This document shows positions 25,247 through 37,592 of a stretch of DNA of 64,000 nt, piece by piece. Source of the stretch: Pelobates cultripes (Eukaryota > Chordata > Amphibia > Anura > Pelobatidae); assembly GCA_933207985.1 (NCBI GenBank), contig OW240920.1, forward strand, positions 126,581,184-126,645,183, read 5' to 3'. Below the pieces are notes generated by a model. The model was not told where the DNA came from. It saw only the letters and a list, made by a program, of their open reading frames with translations, and made no database searches. How positions within the stretch are numbered: position 1 is the stretch's first letter; each line of letters starts with the position of its first letter. The position numbers and the translations under genes are program-made.

Positions 25247-25519
25247 CTGATATAAAAGGAACGCTATAGGGTCAGGAACTCAAACATGTATTCCTGACCC
25301 TGTAGTGTTAAAACCACCATTTAGGTGGCTTATCCCCACCTTACCTTACCCACCTTACCTTATTTTCCGCACCACACAGGTACACCAGTGCTGGCCCTGC
25401 CCCCGATCCACCTCCTGAAAAGACAGTGTTTGCATGAAAATGCCAACAGGGAATGATTATACTTATCAGAACCAATGCATTAAGCTGTAATTGTTTTAGT
25501 GACTATAGTTTCCCTTTGA
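25247..25519. mobile_element. T2-like MITE
   Basis: About 270 bp with inverted ends (AAAAGGAACGCTATAGGGTCAG and GTGACTATAGTTTCCCTTT), interrupting the L1 ORF2 frame: coding resumes at 25519 with KANKSLTFLKRRWYSMGNKA. The ends resemble the TTAAAGGGACACTATAG family seen elsewhere in the window. Confidence 0.6.
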
Positions 25520-25971
25520 AGGCCAATAAGTCGCTAACGTTTTTAAAAAGGAGATGGTACTCTATGGGCAATAAGGCAGACAAACTTATGTCCAATCGTG
25601 TAAAAAAAGAAAAAGCAGAAAGAGTTATTCCTAAGATCATTGATAATAAAGAGGTATTGTTGAGACCAGACAATATAGGGGCAGCTTTCAGGAAATTGTA
25701 CCAAACATTATATAATAATCCAAACTAGCCCTTAGAAGCAGAAATTTAAAAAAAAATACACTTTTCAATTCCTAAGCTCGCTAATAATCAATTTCTTGCT
25801 TTAAAAAAACCATTTGTAGAAGCAGAGTTATTATTTGGCATCGATAAGCTAAAAACAAAAAACTACTAGGCCCTGATAGATTTAATAATAATAATATAAA
25901 CTTCTGAAAGACAATATCAAAAGAGACCTGTTAGACGCTTTTAACGTTTTCTGGCTATAATTCCTGTAACA

Positions 25972-26956
25972 GATCCCCCTGTTTCTGAATTAATATATTG
26001 CATTGACTGGATCGGTATACGGACCTCACCGAACAGTTGCCCTATTTGGTTCATATTCAGAACAAGTACCGAACACATAAACCACCCAGAACAGTTGTGT
26101 GCCACTCGTTAACCTACTTGACCTCACTAACACCTTTGCAAACTGCAATCACTTCAACATTCTAAGTGATCGGCTGGGTGGCCACTATTCGTATGGACGA
26201 ACACGAGGCGGCTGCCATCTTGTTTTGTGAACGCACCCAGCAGTGTTTGGTTGTCGAGTGTATGGAACTATTATCGGACACTCAATGGCGCAAACACCGC
26301 TGGGACTTCCACTTCCACATATGTTTTTTTCCATTTGTCTGAAAGAAGCTGCGTTCGATTGGAGCATACTCCCAAACAAGATACACTGTGTGAGCATACG
26401 CACGAACAGTTTATTTGTATATATTGTTGTATTTTGTACTCCCAAAAGAGACCGACCGCACAGCCTGATTTTATTGAACTATTTTGGGCAGGCGCCTTTG
26501 GTGCAGTCAGTCTAAGCTATACCACTGTGGCATTTCAGCTGCGTTTGTGAGATCCGAGCCATTTTCGGATATAATGGGCGCTCAGATCCAGGCTATACGG
26601 GGATATACGACTTATATAGGACTTACTAATTGTAAACTATATGTTTTGTGGTGTTTTTAGTTATGCATGTCCTGGACCTGAGAGCTAATGTAATTATGTG
26701 TGTGCTTCTCACTGAAGTCCCCTCTCAGGTCCAGTGTGAAAAGCCCCAGAATATCTAATGAGAAACCCTTTGCATGGGGAGTTGTGGCTACCGTGAAACC
26801 AGTTCAGCTTCACCCTCAACACAGAGCCTCGTCTCGTGATTGTAGGGAACCGATATACCTGCTTTGTATCGCTTGGATTACTGCTTGGGAATACTACAGC
26901 ATTGCTCATACTAGGAGGAAAGGACATCTCTTCTCTTGGGGTGGCCGCCACAATCC
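25972..26956. mobile_element. Possible solo LTR or other insertion in the L1
   Basis: About 985 bp of non-L1 DNA between L1 ORF2 pieces. It begins TGTAACAGATCCCCCTG and ends GGCCGCCACA, with similar 5-bp flanks (ATTCC and ATCCC), which is compatible with a TG...CA solo LTR. No coding domain was seen, and part of the L1 reverse transcriptase is missing at this point, so a deletion accompanied the event. Confidence 0.3.
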
Positions 26957-27799
26957 CTGAAATGGAAACATCAAGATTAAATTGTGTGCAGACGACCTTA
27001 TTTTAACTCTCCAGAATCCTGAACACTCATAAAAGTGCTAGAGGAGTTTTCGAACATTTCTGGGTACAAATTGAATCTAGACAAGTCTACAATTATGATC
27101 AGTAATATTTCTGATGAGGTAAAAAAGAGCTATACAAGAGAAATTTAATTTCAAATGGGTAGAACAATTTTTTCTAGCTATTTAGGTTAGCATCTGCTCG
27201 GACCCCAATAAAATTATTGAAAATTATTTTCTTCCATTAATTGCTCAAACAAACAACTTACTTAAGGAATTGAATCCCTAAAATAGTCATGGTGGGGTAG
27301 AATAAATATTATAAAATCATATATTTTGCCAAACTGGATATAGGTTTAGAATAATTCCATTGTGTATCCCAAACAATTGGCTAACAGTGATCAAACACTC
27401 TTTTTCAAAATTAATTTGCAGGAGAAAAAAACTAGAATGGCCAGTAAATACCTATCTCTTAATAAGGTGCAGGACATCTCCCATTAATCCACCAGTACTA
27501 TAAAGTGAGGTTCCTTTTCCACAGCATAATTTTACAAATGCCGATTTCAAACGGGAGAGGTGGTATGCAGTTGAACAGCAACACACTAATTGTGAGGATA
27601 TATTAACACTTTTTTGGTCCATTCAAGAATCAAGTTGTGGCTACCTAATGATGTCTATTCTTAAAATGTGGCAAAAAATGAAGAGACATAAAATTAAGGA
27701 GACGTATTATAAGCGCCCTGCCTCTCAATTCTGTCGTACAATATTGAAGATTTAAATCTAAGTAGGTGGAGAAAGGCGGGGGTATCTAAAATTGATGAG

Positions 27800-28502
27800 G
27801 TTATGTTGGGTCCGAGGAGTAAGTCTTTTGATTCGATTTGGGATGTTTGTATGTAAGACCTGTGATACCATGGTAGCTGTTTGGTGCCATAGTTGCGCTG
27901 TGTGGGGACACTCCCACCACATGTGGAGGTACGTTCCCTTCTGTCCGCAGCCCTTCCAGCATGTGTCATTGTCTGACCTGCCCATCTGTTTGAGTTTTAG
28001 GGGGGTGAGATACCACCTCATGAGCGTCTTGTAAGCTTGTTCTTTATGGTTAACGCATATTGAGATGGTCGCTGTGGCTTCCCAAATATCGACCCAGTCT
28101 GATGGGTCTGCCGCTGGACCTATGTCCCTCTCCCAAGCCGACACGTATGTAGGGACAGTGCGAAGAGTACTGGGGAAAGTGGACACCCCTGGCGTGTACC
28201 GTTATGGATTGTGAAGGTCGGGGGGTGTGTGAGAGGGAGGAGGAGATGTGCTTGTGGTGTGGTGTAGAGTACCTGTAGGGCATTTATAAAACTTCGCGGG
28301 AGTCCGAATTTCTCTAGGGTGGCGAATAGGAAGGGCCATAACAGTCTGTCAAATGCCTTTTCGGCGTCCAATGATAGGAAGAGAGTTGGGATGCGTCTCG
28401 TGTGGGCTGTCCAAATGAGGTTGTATGTTCGTCTCGTGTTATCGCTCGCCTGTCGTGACGGTATGAAGCCCACTTGGTCTGGGTGTATTAGTTTGGGTAG
28501 GT
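27800..28502 (-). pseudogene. L1/Tx1 ORF2, palm domain remnant and C-terminus
   Basis: Resumes with DQVGFIPSRQASDNTRRTYN and palm motif A (LSLDAEKAFDRLLWPFLF), then motif B (NGTRQGCPLSPVLFALSL). At about 28147 it jumps in another frame to the C-terminal domain (YVSAWERDIG, then LMRWYLTPLKLKQM and CWKGCGQKGTYLHMWWECP). Motif C with its two catalytic aspartates and the thumb are missing, which indicates an internal deletion rather than point decay. Confidence 0.85.
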
Positions 28503-28665
28503 TGGGGCTTCAGGGCCGCCATCAGGGGGTGACAACCGTGACAGTTGTCACGGGCCCGGCGGCCCTGGGGGGCCCGGACTGCTCTGGCAGTCCTGGGCCC
28601 CACTTTCCCTTTCTGCACACATAGATAGCGCATATCGCTATCTATGTGTGCAGCCGCGGACCCCT

Positions 28666-28847
28666 GCTCCCTGTTACCGCAGAGGGGGCCCAGCCAGGCA
28701 GCACACAGCTTCTCCTCCTCTCTTCTCTCTTCTCATAACTCTCGCGAGACCCGCGGAGCGTTGCCATGGTAACCGGGTCTCGCGAGAGTTATGAGAAGAG
28801 AGGAGAAGCTGTGTGCTGCCTGGGCCCCCTCTGCGGTAACAGGGAGC
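28666..28847. repeat. Long palindrome with two TCTCGCGAGA motifs
   Basis: Arms of about 80 bp run from GCTCCCTGTTACCGCAGAGG to its reverse complement ending at 28847, around a short centre at about 28757. Each arm holds TCTCGCGAGA (28740-28749 and 28778-28787), the CGCG promoter element known to be bound by BANP and discussed for ZBTB33/Kaiso. Binding here is only an inference from sequence. Confidence 0.85.
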
Positions 28848-28984
28848 CGGGGGGCCCCCCACCGGACCACCAGGGATGGAATCTCCCCCCTCCATGGACA
28901 CAGGTAAGCAGGGAGGGGGGAGAAACATTTAATTAAATTAATTAAAAATTAATGTTAAAATGCCCCTTCCTCCCCCTCCCCCCC

Positions 28985-30320
28985 AGATCACACATTTACA
29001 CACACACTGCATACACTAACACAACACACACACTGCATACACTAACACAACACACACTGCATACACTAACACAACACACACACTACATACACTAACACAA
29101 CACACACTGCATACACTAACACAACACACACACTGCATACACTAACACAACACACACACACTGCATACACTAACAACACACACACTGCATACACTAACAC
29201 AACACACACAATGCATACACTAACACAACACACACTGCATACACTAACACAACACACACACTGCATACACTAACACAACACACACACTGCATACACTAAC
29301 ACAACACACACTCTGCATACACTAACACAACACACACTCTGCATACACTAACACAACACACACTGCATACACTAACACAACACACACACCATACATAACA
29401 CAACACACACCATACACTAACACAACACACACACTGCATACATACTTAACACACAAACACAACACACACTGCATACACTAACACACACACTGCATACACT
29501 AACACAACACACACACTGCATTCACTAACACAACACACACTGCATACACTGACACAACACACACACTGCATACACTAACACAACACAAACACTGGATACA
29601 CTAACACAACACACACACTGCATACACTAACACACACACACTGCATACACTAACACACACACTCTGCATCCGCTACATACTAACACACTCTCTGCATTCA
29701 CTACAAATTTACACACTCTCTGCATTCACTACAAATTTACACACTCTCTGCATTCACTACAAATTTACACACACTGCATTCACTGCACTAACACACACAC
29801 TACATTCATTACACTGACACACTCTGCATTCATTACACACTAACACACTCTGCATTCACTAAACTATGCACACACTCTGGATTCACTATACTGACACACA
29901 CTCTGCATTCACTACACTAACATACACTCTGCATTAACTGTACACACAGCATCCACTACACAAACATCCTGTATTCACAGTACACACTACATCCACCACA
30001 AATTGAAACACTCTGCATTCACTATACACAGACACTGCGTCTAATACACACACTACAGACACTGCATCCACTAAACACATTTCATCTAGTACATACAAAC
30101 ACTACATCCACTACACAAACACACACTACATCACTGTACACACACTACATCACTGTACACACACTACATCCACTACTCAAAAACACTCTGCGTTCACTAT
30201 ACACACTGCATCCGCTACACCACACACTCTGCATTCATTGCACAAACAGTATCTAATACACACAAACACTACATCCATTACACACATTCTAATTCACTTC
30301 CACTATACACACACCACATT
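28985..30320. repeat. CA-rich minisatellite
   Basis: Units of about 26-32 bp of the type ACACACACTGCATACACTAAC, regular at 29000-29640, then drifting to CTCTGCATTCACTACA variants to about 30320. Apparent open frames in it are low-complexity translations. Confidence 0.92.
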
Positions 30321-30442
30321 CAGTCCTGCATCATTGTGAGCGGACTAGGTAGGGCGTGGGCGGGCCCGCGAGGAGGGGGGGGGCCCAGACCTTGTGCTTT
30401 GTCATGGGCCCCAAATTTTCTGATGGCGGCCCTGTGGGGCTT

Positions 30443-30961
30443 AGTCGGTCCGCGAGGGTTTTGGTGAATAATTTAATATCCACATTGAGGAGTGAGATTG
30501 GACGATAGTGTCCAGGTTCGAGGTTTGTTTTGTTGGGCTTGGGGAGGAGGCATACATTCGCTTGTAGCATGTCATTCGGTAGTTGGTCTCCCTGTAGTAT
30601 GGCGTTGTATAGTGTGCAGAGGTGTGGGATCAAGATGGGGGCGAATGTCTTATAATATAGCCCAGTGAACCCGTCTGGGCCAGGACTTTTGTTGGGTTTG
30701 AGTGCTTTTATCTTTCCTGCGAGTTCTTCTGGTGTTATGGGGCTGGCAAGAACCTGTGCCGCTTCCGTGGTTAGGGAAGGTAATGGAATTTGGGTTAGGT
30801 ATTGGTCTATTAGTGTTTTGGTTGACATTGGGTGTTGTCGTGTTTCAGGGGTGTGGTCGTACAGGGTTCTGAAGTAGTCTTGAAAGACTCCGGCGATTCT
30901 CTCTGGGTCCTCTGTGGTTTCCCCTCTCGGGGTAGTTATTTTGTGTATCTGTTTATTTTCG
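30443..30961 (-). pseudogene. L1/Tx1 ORF2, linker and start of reverse transcriptase
   Basis: Continues ORF2 on the far side of the second hAT. After a linker (STKTLIDQYLTQIPLPSL) come the reverse transcriptase entry motifs AGKIKALKPNKSPGPDGFTG, the finger region LLPKPNKTNLEPGHYRPISL and LLNVDIKLFTKTLADRLS, where the first hAT element cuts in at 30434. The frame is open across this piece. Confidence 0.88.
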
Positions 30962-31276
30962 CTTCGTTGCAGGGGTCAAGTCCTGGGGAAAAAAGTGTGG
31001 GAACTCTCCCCAAAAAAACCCAAAACACTTGTATGTATGTGTGTGTATATATATATATATAAACACACATATATATATATATATACACACACACATACAC
31101 ACGCGTGCACACACACACATACACTCACACAGTGGTGTATTTTAATTTTATGCTGCCCTAGACATGACTATAGAGCACCCCCTAATCTAAATTTACCACT
31201 CCTTCATGTCAAGGGTGCACCGCTTCTTGATTAAGAACCCACCCCTTCCTCTTTAGACTCCACCTTTTCCTGCTCC

Positions 31277-31648
31277 TTTTAAAGAAATACTATAGTGCCA
31301 GGAAAACAAAGTTGTTTTCCTGGCACTATAATTCCATATAGTGCCCCCCTCCTCTCATGTCCTCCCCTCCCCCACTCGACACTGGAGGGGTTAAAATCCT
31401 ATGGGTATTTAGCAGATGCTGGATGTCCTCATGCACAGGGTGAGGGCGTCCAGCATCAGTTAGGTGACTTTTGGTCACCTAACCACCCGAAAGTCCCTCT
31501 AGTGGCTGTCTGATAGACAGCCACTAGACTTGGAGTTACCCCTCAGGTAATTATTGCAGTTTCTGAGAAGGTTTAAGGGGACTGGGACACTGCACCCAGA
31601 CCACTTCAAGGAGCTGAAGTAGTCTGGGTGCCTATAGTGTCCATTTAA
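31277..31648. mobile_element. T2/Kolobok-like MITE nested in the second hAT
   Basis: Starts TTTAAAGAAATACTATAGTG and ends CTATAGTGTCCATTTAA. Its interior (GTGGCTGTCTGATAGACAGCC, TAATTATTGCAGTTTCT) is shared with the MITE at 63733-63978. A hairpin, ATAGTGCCAGGAAAACAA and its complement, lies at 31292-31333. Confidence 0.75.
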
Positions 31649-31959
31649 GCACACTCTCTGACAGACACCCACACTGGCAGATACACACTGACAGTAACAC
31701 ACACATTCAATGACAAACACACAAACTTCACTGATTTGACACACACATTCACTGACACACACTCATTCATTGACAGAGAGACACACACTAATAGTCACAC
31801 ACACACTAAATGACAGACTCTCACTTATTTGACAGAAACTTACAATAACGTATGCACATACATGCAATTGCAAACATACACATGCATACACTAACAGAAG
31901 CACATACACTCACATACACACGTACAAACGCTAACAGACATAAATACACTCCTACACAC

Positions 31960-33735
31960 ACTGAGACAAACAGACATCCACAGACAGACATCCACAGACA
32001 GACATCCACACATCCAGACATCCACAGACAGACAGACAGACATCCAGACATCCACACATCCACAAACAGACATCCACAAACAGACATCCACACATCCACA
32101 AACAGACATCCACACATCCACATCCACATATCCACATCCACACATCCACAAACAGACATCCACAAACAGACATCCACAAACAGACATCCACAAACAGACA
32201 TCCACAAACAGACATCCACAGACATCCACACATACACAGACATCCACACATCCACAAACAGACATCCACAAATAGACATCCACAAATAGACATCCACACA
32301 TCCACAAACAGACATCCACACATCCACAAACAGACATCCACACATCCACAAACCCACAAACAGACATCCACACATCCACAGACATCCACAAACAGACATA
32401 CAGACATCCACACACAGATATCCACACACAGACATCCACAAACAGACATCCACAAACAGACATCCACAAACAGACATCCACAGACATCCACAGACATCCA
32501 CACACAGACATCCACAAACAGACATCCACAGACATCCACACACAGACATCCACAAACAGACATCCACAAACAGACATCCACACACAGACATCCACAAACA
32601 GAAATCCACAAACAGACATCCACACATCCACAAACAGACATCCACAAACAGACATCCACAAACAGACATCCACACATCCACAAACAGACATCCACAAACA
32701 GACATGCACAAACAGACATCCACACATCCACAAACAGACATCCACAAACAGACATCCACACATCCACAAACAGACATCCACAAACAGACATCCACAAACA
32801 GACATCCACAAACAGACATCCACACATCCACAGACATCCACACATCCACAAACCCACAAACAGATATCCACAAACAGACATCCACAAACAGACATCCACA
32901 AACCGACATCCACAAACAGACATCCACAAACAGACATCCACACATCCGCAAACAGACATCCACACATCCACAAACAGACATCCACAAACAGACATCCACA
33001 CATCCACAAACAGACATCCACAAACAGACATCCACACATCCACAAACAGACATCCACATCCACACATCCACAAACAGACATCCACATCCACACATCCACA
33101 AACAGACATCCACACATCCACAAACCCACAAACAGACATCCACACATCCACAAACCCACAAACAGACATCCACACATCCACAAACCCACAAACAGACATC
33201 CACACATCCACAAACCCACAAACAGACATCCACACATCCACAAACCCACAAACAGACATCCACACATCCACAAACAGACATCCACAAACAGACATCCACA
33301 CATCCACAAACCCACAAACAGACATCCACACATCCACAAACAGACATCCACACATACACAGACATCCACACATCCACAAACAGACATCCACAAATAGACA
33401 TCCACAAACAGACATCCACACATCCAAAAACAGACATCCACACATACACAGACATCCACACATACACAGACATACACAGACATCCACACATCCACAAACA
33501 GACATCCACAAACAGACATCCACACATCCACAAACAGACATCCACATATCCACAAACAGACATCCACATATCCACAAACAGACATCCACACATCCACAAA
33601 CAGACATCCACATCCACACATCCACAAACAGACATCCACACATACACAGACATCCACACATACACAGACATCCACAAACAGACATCCACACATCCACAAA
33701 CAGACATCCACATCCACACATCCACAAACAGACAT
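31960..33735. repeat. Minisatellite of ACATCCACAAACAG-type units
   Basis: About 1.8 kb of 8- to 14-bp units (ACATCCACAAACAG, ACATCCAC, ACAAACCC), with higher-order repetition at 33110-33250. All six frames are partly open because the array lacks stops; none is a gene. Confidence 0.95.
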
Positions 33736-33836
33736 ACATATATACAAATTAATAATAATATAAAAAAATTAACATTTCCCACCCACCCAGCATCCCTACC
33801 TTTCCCTGGGGTCCAGTGGGGCTGCAGTGAGGACGG

Positions 33837-34026
33837 CTCTCTCCCTTTCACACGCGGAGAGGGAGCTGTGTGCTCTCTGCTCCCTCTCGCCGCGCGGGAT
33901 GTCTGCTGATGCTGGGAGCCGGAATATGACGTCACCAACCCGGCTCCCAGCATCAGCAGACATCCCGCGCGGCGAGAAGGAGCAGAGAGCACACAGCTCC
34001 CTCTCCGCGTGTGACAGGGAGAGAGA
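33837..34026. repeat. Long palindrome centred on TGACGTCA
   Basis: Arms of about 85-90 bp (left arm contains CACACGCGGAGAGGGAGCTG, right arm its complement) around an asymmetric centre holding TGACGTCA at 33927-33934, the consensus cAMP-response element. Arm identity is very high. Confidence 0.88.
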
Positions 34027-34216
34027 CGTTCGTCGTCGGGGGGGGGGGGGCAATCCATCAGGTGGCCCCCCATGACAGGGGGAACACAGGGCATTTGGGG
34101 GCGGCATTTTTTGCCGCCACCTGAGTGCCTGCAGGGGGAACGGCGTTCCTGCTGTGAAAAAAGTGCAGGAACGCCGTTCCCACGCGTTCCTGCAGGACTC
34201 GAGCCCTGCTTCGTTG

Positions 34217-35371
34217 TTTGAGTCTGCGGGCGAGTAACGTGTCAGCTTTGTTAGCCTTGTCGTAATATAGCTGTTTTGTCCAGAGTAACGCTTTGGTCGA
34301 ATCTTTCGCCATGTATTCTTTAATCTTGTTTTGGCATGTTATGATTTGCTCGTTGAGCTCTTGTGTTGGATCTATTTTATGTTTTGCCTCCAGGGTTCTT
34401 AGGGTCTGCAGTGTTTGTTCAAGGTGGGCCATCTGCTTTTTTTTGTGTATCGTTGCTTGGTTGATTAAGGCTCCCCTGATTACAGCTTTGTGTGCTGCCC
34501 ATAGGTTCCCTTCGGAGGTTGCCGTGCCTTTGTTGGTTTGGAAGTATTCTGTTATGGCTTTGTCAATCGTTTGTCTGATTAGTGGGTTGTGTAGGAGGTG
34601 TGGGTTTAGGCGCCATGTCCAGGGTCTCGCCGTTCCTGGCAGGTTAATGGTCAGTGTTATTTCAGCATGGTCCGACCATGTGATGGGGCCTATTGATGTG
34701 TTTTTGGTCATAGGCGCCAGTGATGGTGATATGAGAAAAAGATCTATACGGGAGTGTGATTGGTGTGGGTGCGAAAAGAAGGTGTAGTCTAGGGTTGTGG
34801 GGTTCTGAGCTCTCCATGCATCTATGAGGCGTGTGCGGGAGATGAATGCCGAAAAGAGTTTGTCAGCTTTCGCTGTTGCTTGTCTTCTTTGCCTATGTGG
34901 ATGCGATCGGCTGTCTACCGTGGGTGATGGGGTAGCATTAAAGTCGCCGCCTATTATGGAGTGGTGGGAGGGAAAGAGAGCTAGGTGTGCTTGTATTGTG
35001 TGCCAGAATGAGCTAGTTGGGGTGTTTGGCGCGTATAGAGTGGTGAAGGCGTAGGAGTGTGTGCCTATCTTGCCTGCGACTGTGAGGAATCGGCCTTGTG
35101 GGTCCGCTACCGTCCGCTGTATGGAGAGGGGGCATGATTTCCGTAGAACGATGGCTACCCCGTTATGTTTCTCTTGTGGAGAGCTGGCGAAGTGATTTAT
35201 TTTATAGTGTCGGCTCAGGAGGGGAAACTGTTTGGTTTGATTGAAGTGTGTTTCCTGCAAGAGGAGTACGTCTGCTTTAGTTCTATTTGCCCATCTCATA
35301 AGCTGGTGTCTTTTTGCGGGACTGTTCAGTCCTTTGCAGTTGATTGATAGGCAGGTCAGAGTGGCTGGCAT
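34217..35371 (-). pseudogene. L1/Tx1 ORF2 endonuclease domain (5' part of ORF2)
   Basis: About 385 codons from MPATLTCLSINCKGLNSPAK. APE-type endonuclease residues are all visible: Asn in SINCKGLN, Glu in LLLQETHF, the YAPN motif, Asp/Asn in GGDFNATPS, Asp in SRIDLFLIS, and His in WSDHAEIT. This domain nicks target DNA for reverse transcription. The reading frame runs into the inserted hAT at 34208 (KQ then foreign residues), so the full ORF2 protein cannot be made. Confidence 0.88.
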
Positions 35372-37592
35372 GCTGGTTGGTGCGACGCTGGCCTTTGCGT
35401 ACGCGTTGTCTTCTTGTGTGGGGTTGCTTTAGTGTGTGGTATGTGGGGGAGTTGTAGGTAGGGTGGGGGGGTTGGGGTGGGGTGATGGCGAGAAGTGCCG
35501 ATGTGAGGAGGTGTGTGTGTGATGTGGGAGGGGTTGTACCAGTATAACTGGTAGGTGGGGTGTCAGGTGGGGCCTGGTCTTACAGGTCAGTTGCCAGGCG
35601 TCTGGTGGGCGGTGTGAGTCGCGTTCGAAGGTGGTCAAGTTTAGTGTGTGTTGGAGTGTGGGTGCTTATATGTTTTGGTGTGTTTCAAATGTGGATAGTG
35701 GTATGTGGTCGTTGGAGTTTGTGGGGAGGAAAGTGGAGTGACTGTGTGACGCTCTCTCTTCTACCCCGGGTGTGTGGTGTCTGCTCCGTGGGTGTGGTGC
35801 ATTTGGAGGGGTTTTATGTGGTTTTGCTCTGTGTTGGTACCTGGTTGTTGCTAGGGTTTGTATGCTTGATGTAGATCTGGGGCTTTTGCGTTTGTTTGTG
35901 TGCTGTTGAGTTGTCCGGTGTGGGATCTGTTATGCTAGTGTCTGATTGTGGGGTTTTGTTCGTGGTAGATTTCGGTGCTTGTCTTTATTCTTCTGGTGTT
36001 GGTCGTCTTGTGTGTGGTTGTATTGCGGCAGTTTGATGCTTGTGTGTTTGCATGCGTTGTGGCGTGTTTGTAGTCGAGGCTGGTGGGTATTGTTGACTAA
36101 CCTGTCCGCGTCTGTTGGCCCTTGTGGTCCAGTATGTGGGCTGGTGTTCTGTCGTCAGGCTGCCAGGATTCGTTTGGGGAGGTGATGGGACACTTGTGTC
36201 GTAACTTTAACAGAAATAAACAACATGTTATCCAACATCCATGAACTTCAAATGTAACCTTGGCTCTTGGTGGCCTTTCATCGTGTGCCCAGGGTGGGTG
36301 TGTTAGGTCAGTTTGGGTTGCGATGGGGGGCCTCGCTCTGTGTGTGCTAATGACATGCGACGGCTCCCTTTGTCCCCCATCTTTCTGGCCCCTGTGTTCC
36401 CCGGGTATGGTTTGTGCGTGTTGTGTTCCGGGTTTAGCTATTGCTATGGGTTTCCACTGTTTAGTGGGGTTTTTCGTGCCCTTCTCGGTTACCCCCTGTT
36501 TTCATTTTGGGAGTGTAGTCTTGAGCCTTAAACTCTGGTTGGTGTGGTGTAAGGTTTCCTAACGTTGCGTTTGGCTGTGAGACCCCCTCCCTTTTCTGCC
36601 TTTAGGGCTTGGGACCCTCTGGGCATCGGTGGTTGTTAGCGAGTGTCGTTTGCAGGGCCTGGACTTAATCTCTGATGTTTAGTCTGGGTTTCATGTATGT
36701 GCCTGTGTTGTGGCTCCCGCTAGTCTGTGGTGTGTTATGAGAGTCCGGGCTTCGGGTGGGTATTTTGTGGGGGTTGGTTTTGCATTGTGTCCCGTGCCCT
36801 CTGTCCGATACCCAGCGCTCCCCTGCTTGTAGGATTCAGTGCCCTCTGCGTCTCAGGTGTATTCTGTGAGGTTTTTTTGTTCTGTCTATCTGTCTCTGGT
36901 TTGCTCGTCTGCATAACAGAGCGTAGTGTGTGCTAGCTGTTCTCGGTAGTCTGCGCATCTTGTGCTTGATGCGGGGTTGCTGCTGAAGTTCATTGGTGTG
37001 GTTAGCTTTTGGTGTTTGGTTTAGGGGGGTGTTTGCCCTGCATTTTGCGGGTGCTGGTCTTGTTGTTTGGAAAGTGTACCCTGCGTTTGTGTGCCTTTCA
37101 GCGTTTTAGCCTTGTCTGGTACCTATCAGTGTGACTTCATACTAGAGGTGCATATTTCCGGCTATCCGGCTATTCTTTTAGGGTGTAAGTGCTCTGGTCA
37201 CAGTGTTGGGGTCTAGTCCTTTGACGGCTCCCTAAGTGGGTTTGCTGCTCTGCGTTTTGCAGGGGTGGTGCCCACCTCCCCCCCATCCCCCCGAGCCTTA
37301 GGTGGTCCCTGTAGTGGCAAACTTACTGAACTGGTCTAACATAAACAGTAACAAATCATTAACCCCATATTGGGGCGTAACATCATGTAACAACATATAT
37401 ACTACCGGCTGTGCAGTGGTTTTTAGCGTCCGTTTACCCGGTTTTTGGCGTAAATGCCGAAATTCAGGGATGGTTTATGGTAGAGTCCTGTGCGCATCGA
37501 GCGCTGCCGTTCAGGTGTCCCTGTGTGGGTGCTCTTGCGAGGCCGTCGGGGCTTTCTTCTTCGGCTGCGTGCGCGCCATGTTTGCGCGGGAC
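35372..37592 (-). other. Long noncoding inter-ORF region of the L1, strongly strand-skewed
   Basis: 2.2 kb between ORF1 and ORF2 with no convincing frame. The plus strand is conspicuously rich in G and T (the L1 sense strand in C and A). A G-run cluster at about 35458-35485 (GGGTGGGGGGGTTGGGGTGG) could form a G-quadruplex. Most L1/Tx1 elements have adjacent or overlapping ORFs, so this spacing is unusual. Confidence 0.6.

Larger units (their letters stand above)
23870..27850 (+). mobile_element. Degraded plus-strand L1 (Tx1 clade), ORF2 first part
   Basis: Ordered pieces of LINE ORF2: endonuclease (FALVNIYAPNSSPIPFINIL at about 24120, then SWSDHNPVILDL at about 24497 containing the catalytic SDH), linker helices (SRKNVLV; KADKLMSNRVKKEKAERVI at 25570), the reverse transcriptase motif C region (IVCRRPYFNSP in a shifted frame, about 26985), and C-terminal pieces to RWRKAGVSKIDEVML at about 27790. 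Stops and frameshifts throughout. Interrupted by a short retroposed copy (24578-24908), a MITE (25247-25519) and a segment of about 985 bp (25972-26956). The C-terminal end continues at 38571. Confidence 0.75.
28511..30434. mobile_element. hAT MITE with internal minisatellite and palindromes
   Basis: Perfect 15-bp terminal inverted repeats CAGGGCCGCCATCAG / CTGATGGCGGCCCTG, flanked by an exact 8-bp target duplication TGGGGCTT (28503-28510 and 30435-30442) of L1 ORF2. The 8-bp duplication and CAGGG ends are diagnostic of hAT. Inside are a 41-bp perfect palindrome (28613-28653), a palindrome of about 180 bp (28666-28847) and a CA-rich minisatellite (28985-30320). There is no transposase, so it is non-autonomous. 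Confidence 0.93.
30970..34208. mobile_element. Second hAT element, composite, inside L1 ORF2
   Basis: Ends CAGGGGTCAAGTCCT and (reverse complement of right end) CAGGGCTCGAGTCCT, imperfect inverted repeats, with exact 8-bp target duplication CTTCGTTG (30962-30969 and 34209-34216). It contains an AT/CA microsatellite (31037-31120), a T2-like MITE (31277-31648), a large minisatellite (31960-33735) and a palindrome (33837-34026). A further inner hAT may run from CAGTGGTGTATTTTA (about 31130) to GCCGCCACCTG (about 34123). No transposase found. Confidence 0.9.

Noticed and set aside
29066..29266. Cysteine/valine-rich minus-strand frame
   Set aside because: Low-complexity translation of the CA-rich minisatellite.
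31821..34094. Very long minus-strand frames (up to 757 codons) and a 401-codon plus-strand frame
   Set aside because: They translate the ACATCCACAAACAG minisatellite in every frame, giving endless CGCLFVDV or TSTHPQTDIHK repeats. The array lacks stop codons; there is no gene.
35560..36936. Plus-strand cysteine/valine/glycine-rich frames
   Set aside because: Products of the G+T-rich inter-ORF spacer of a minus-strand L1; no domain or start context.
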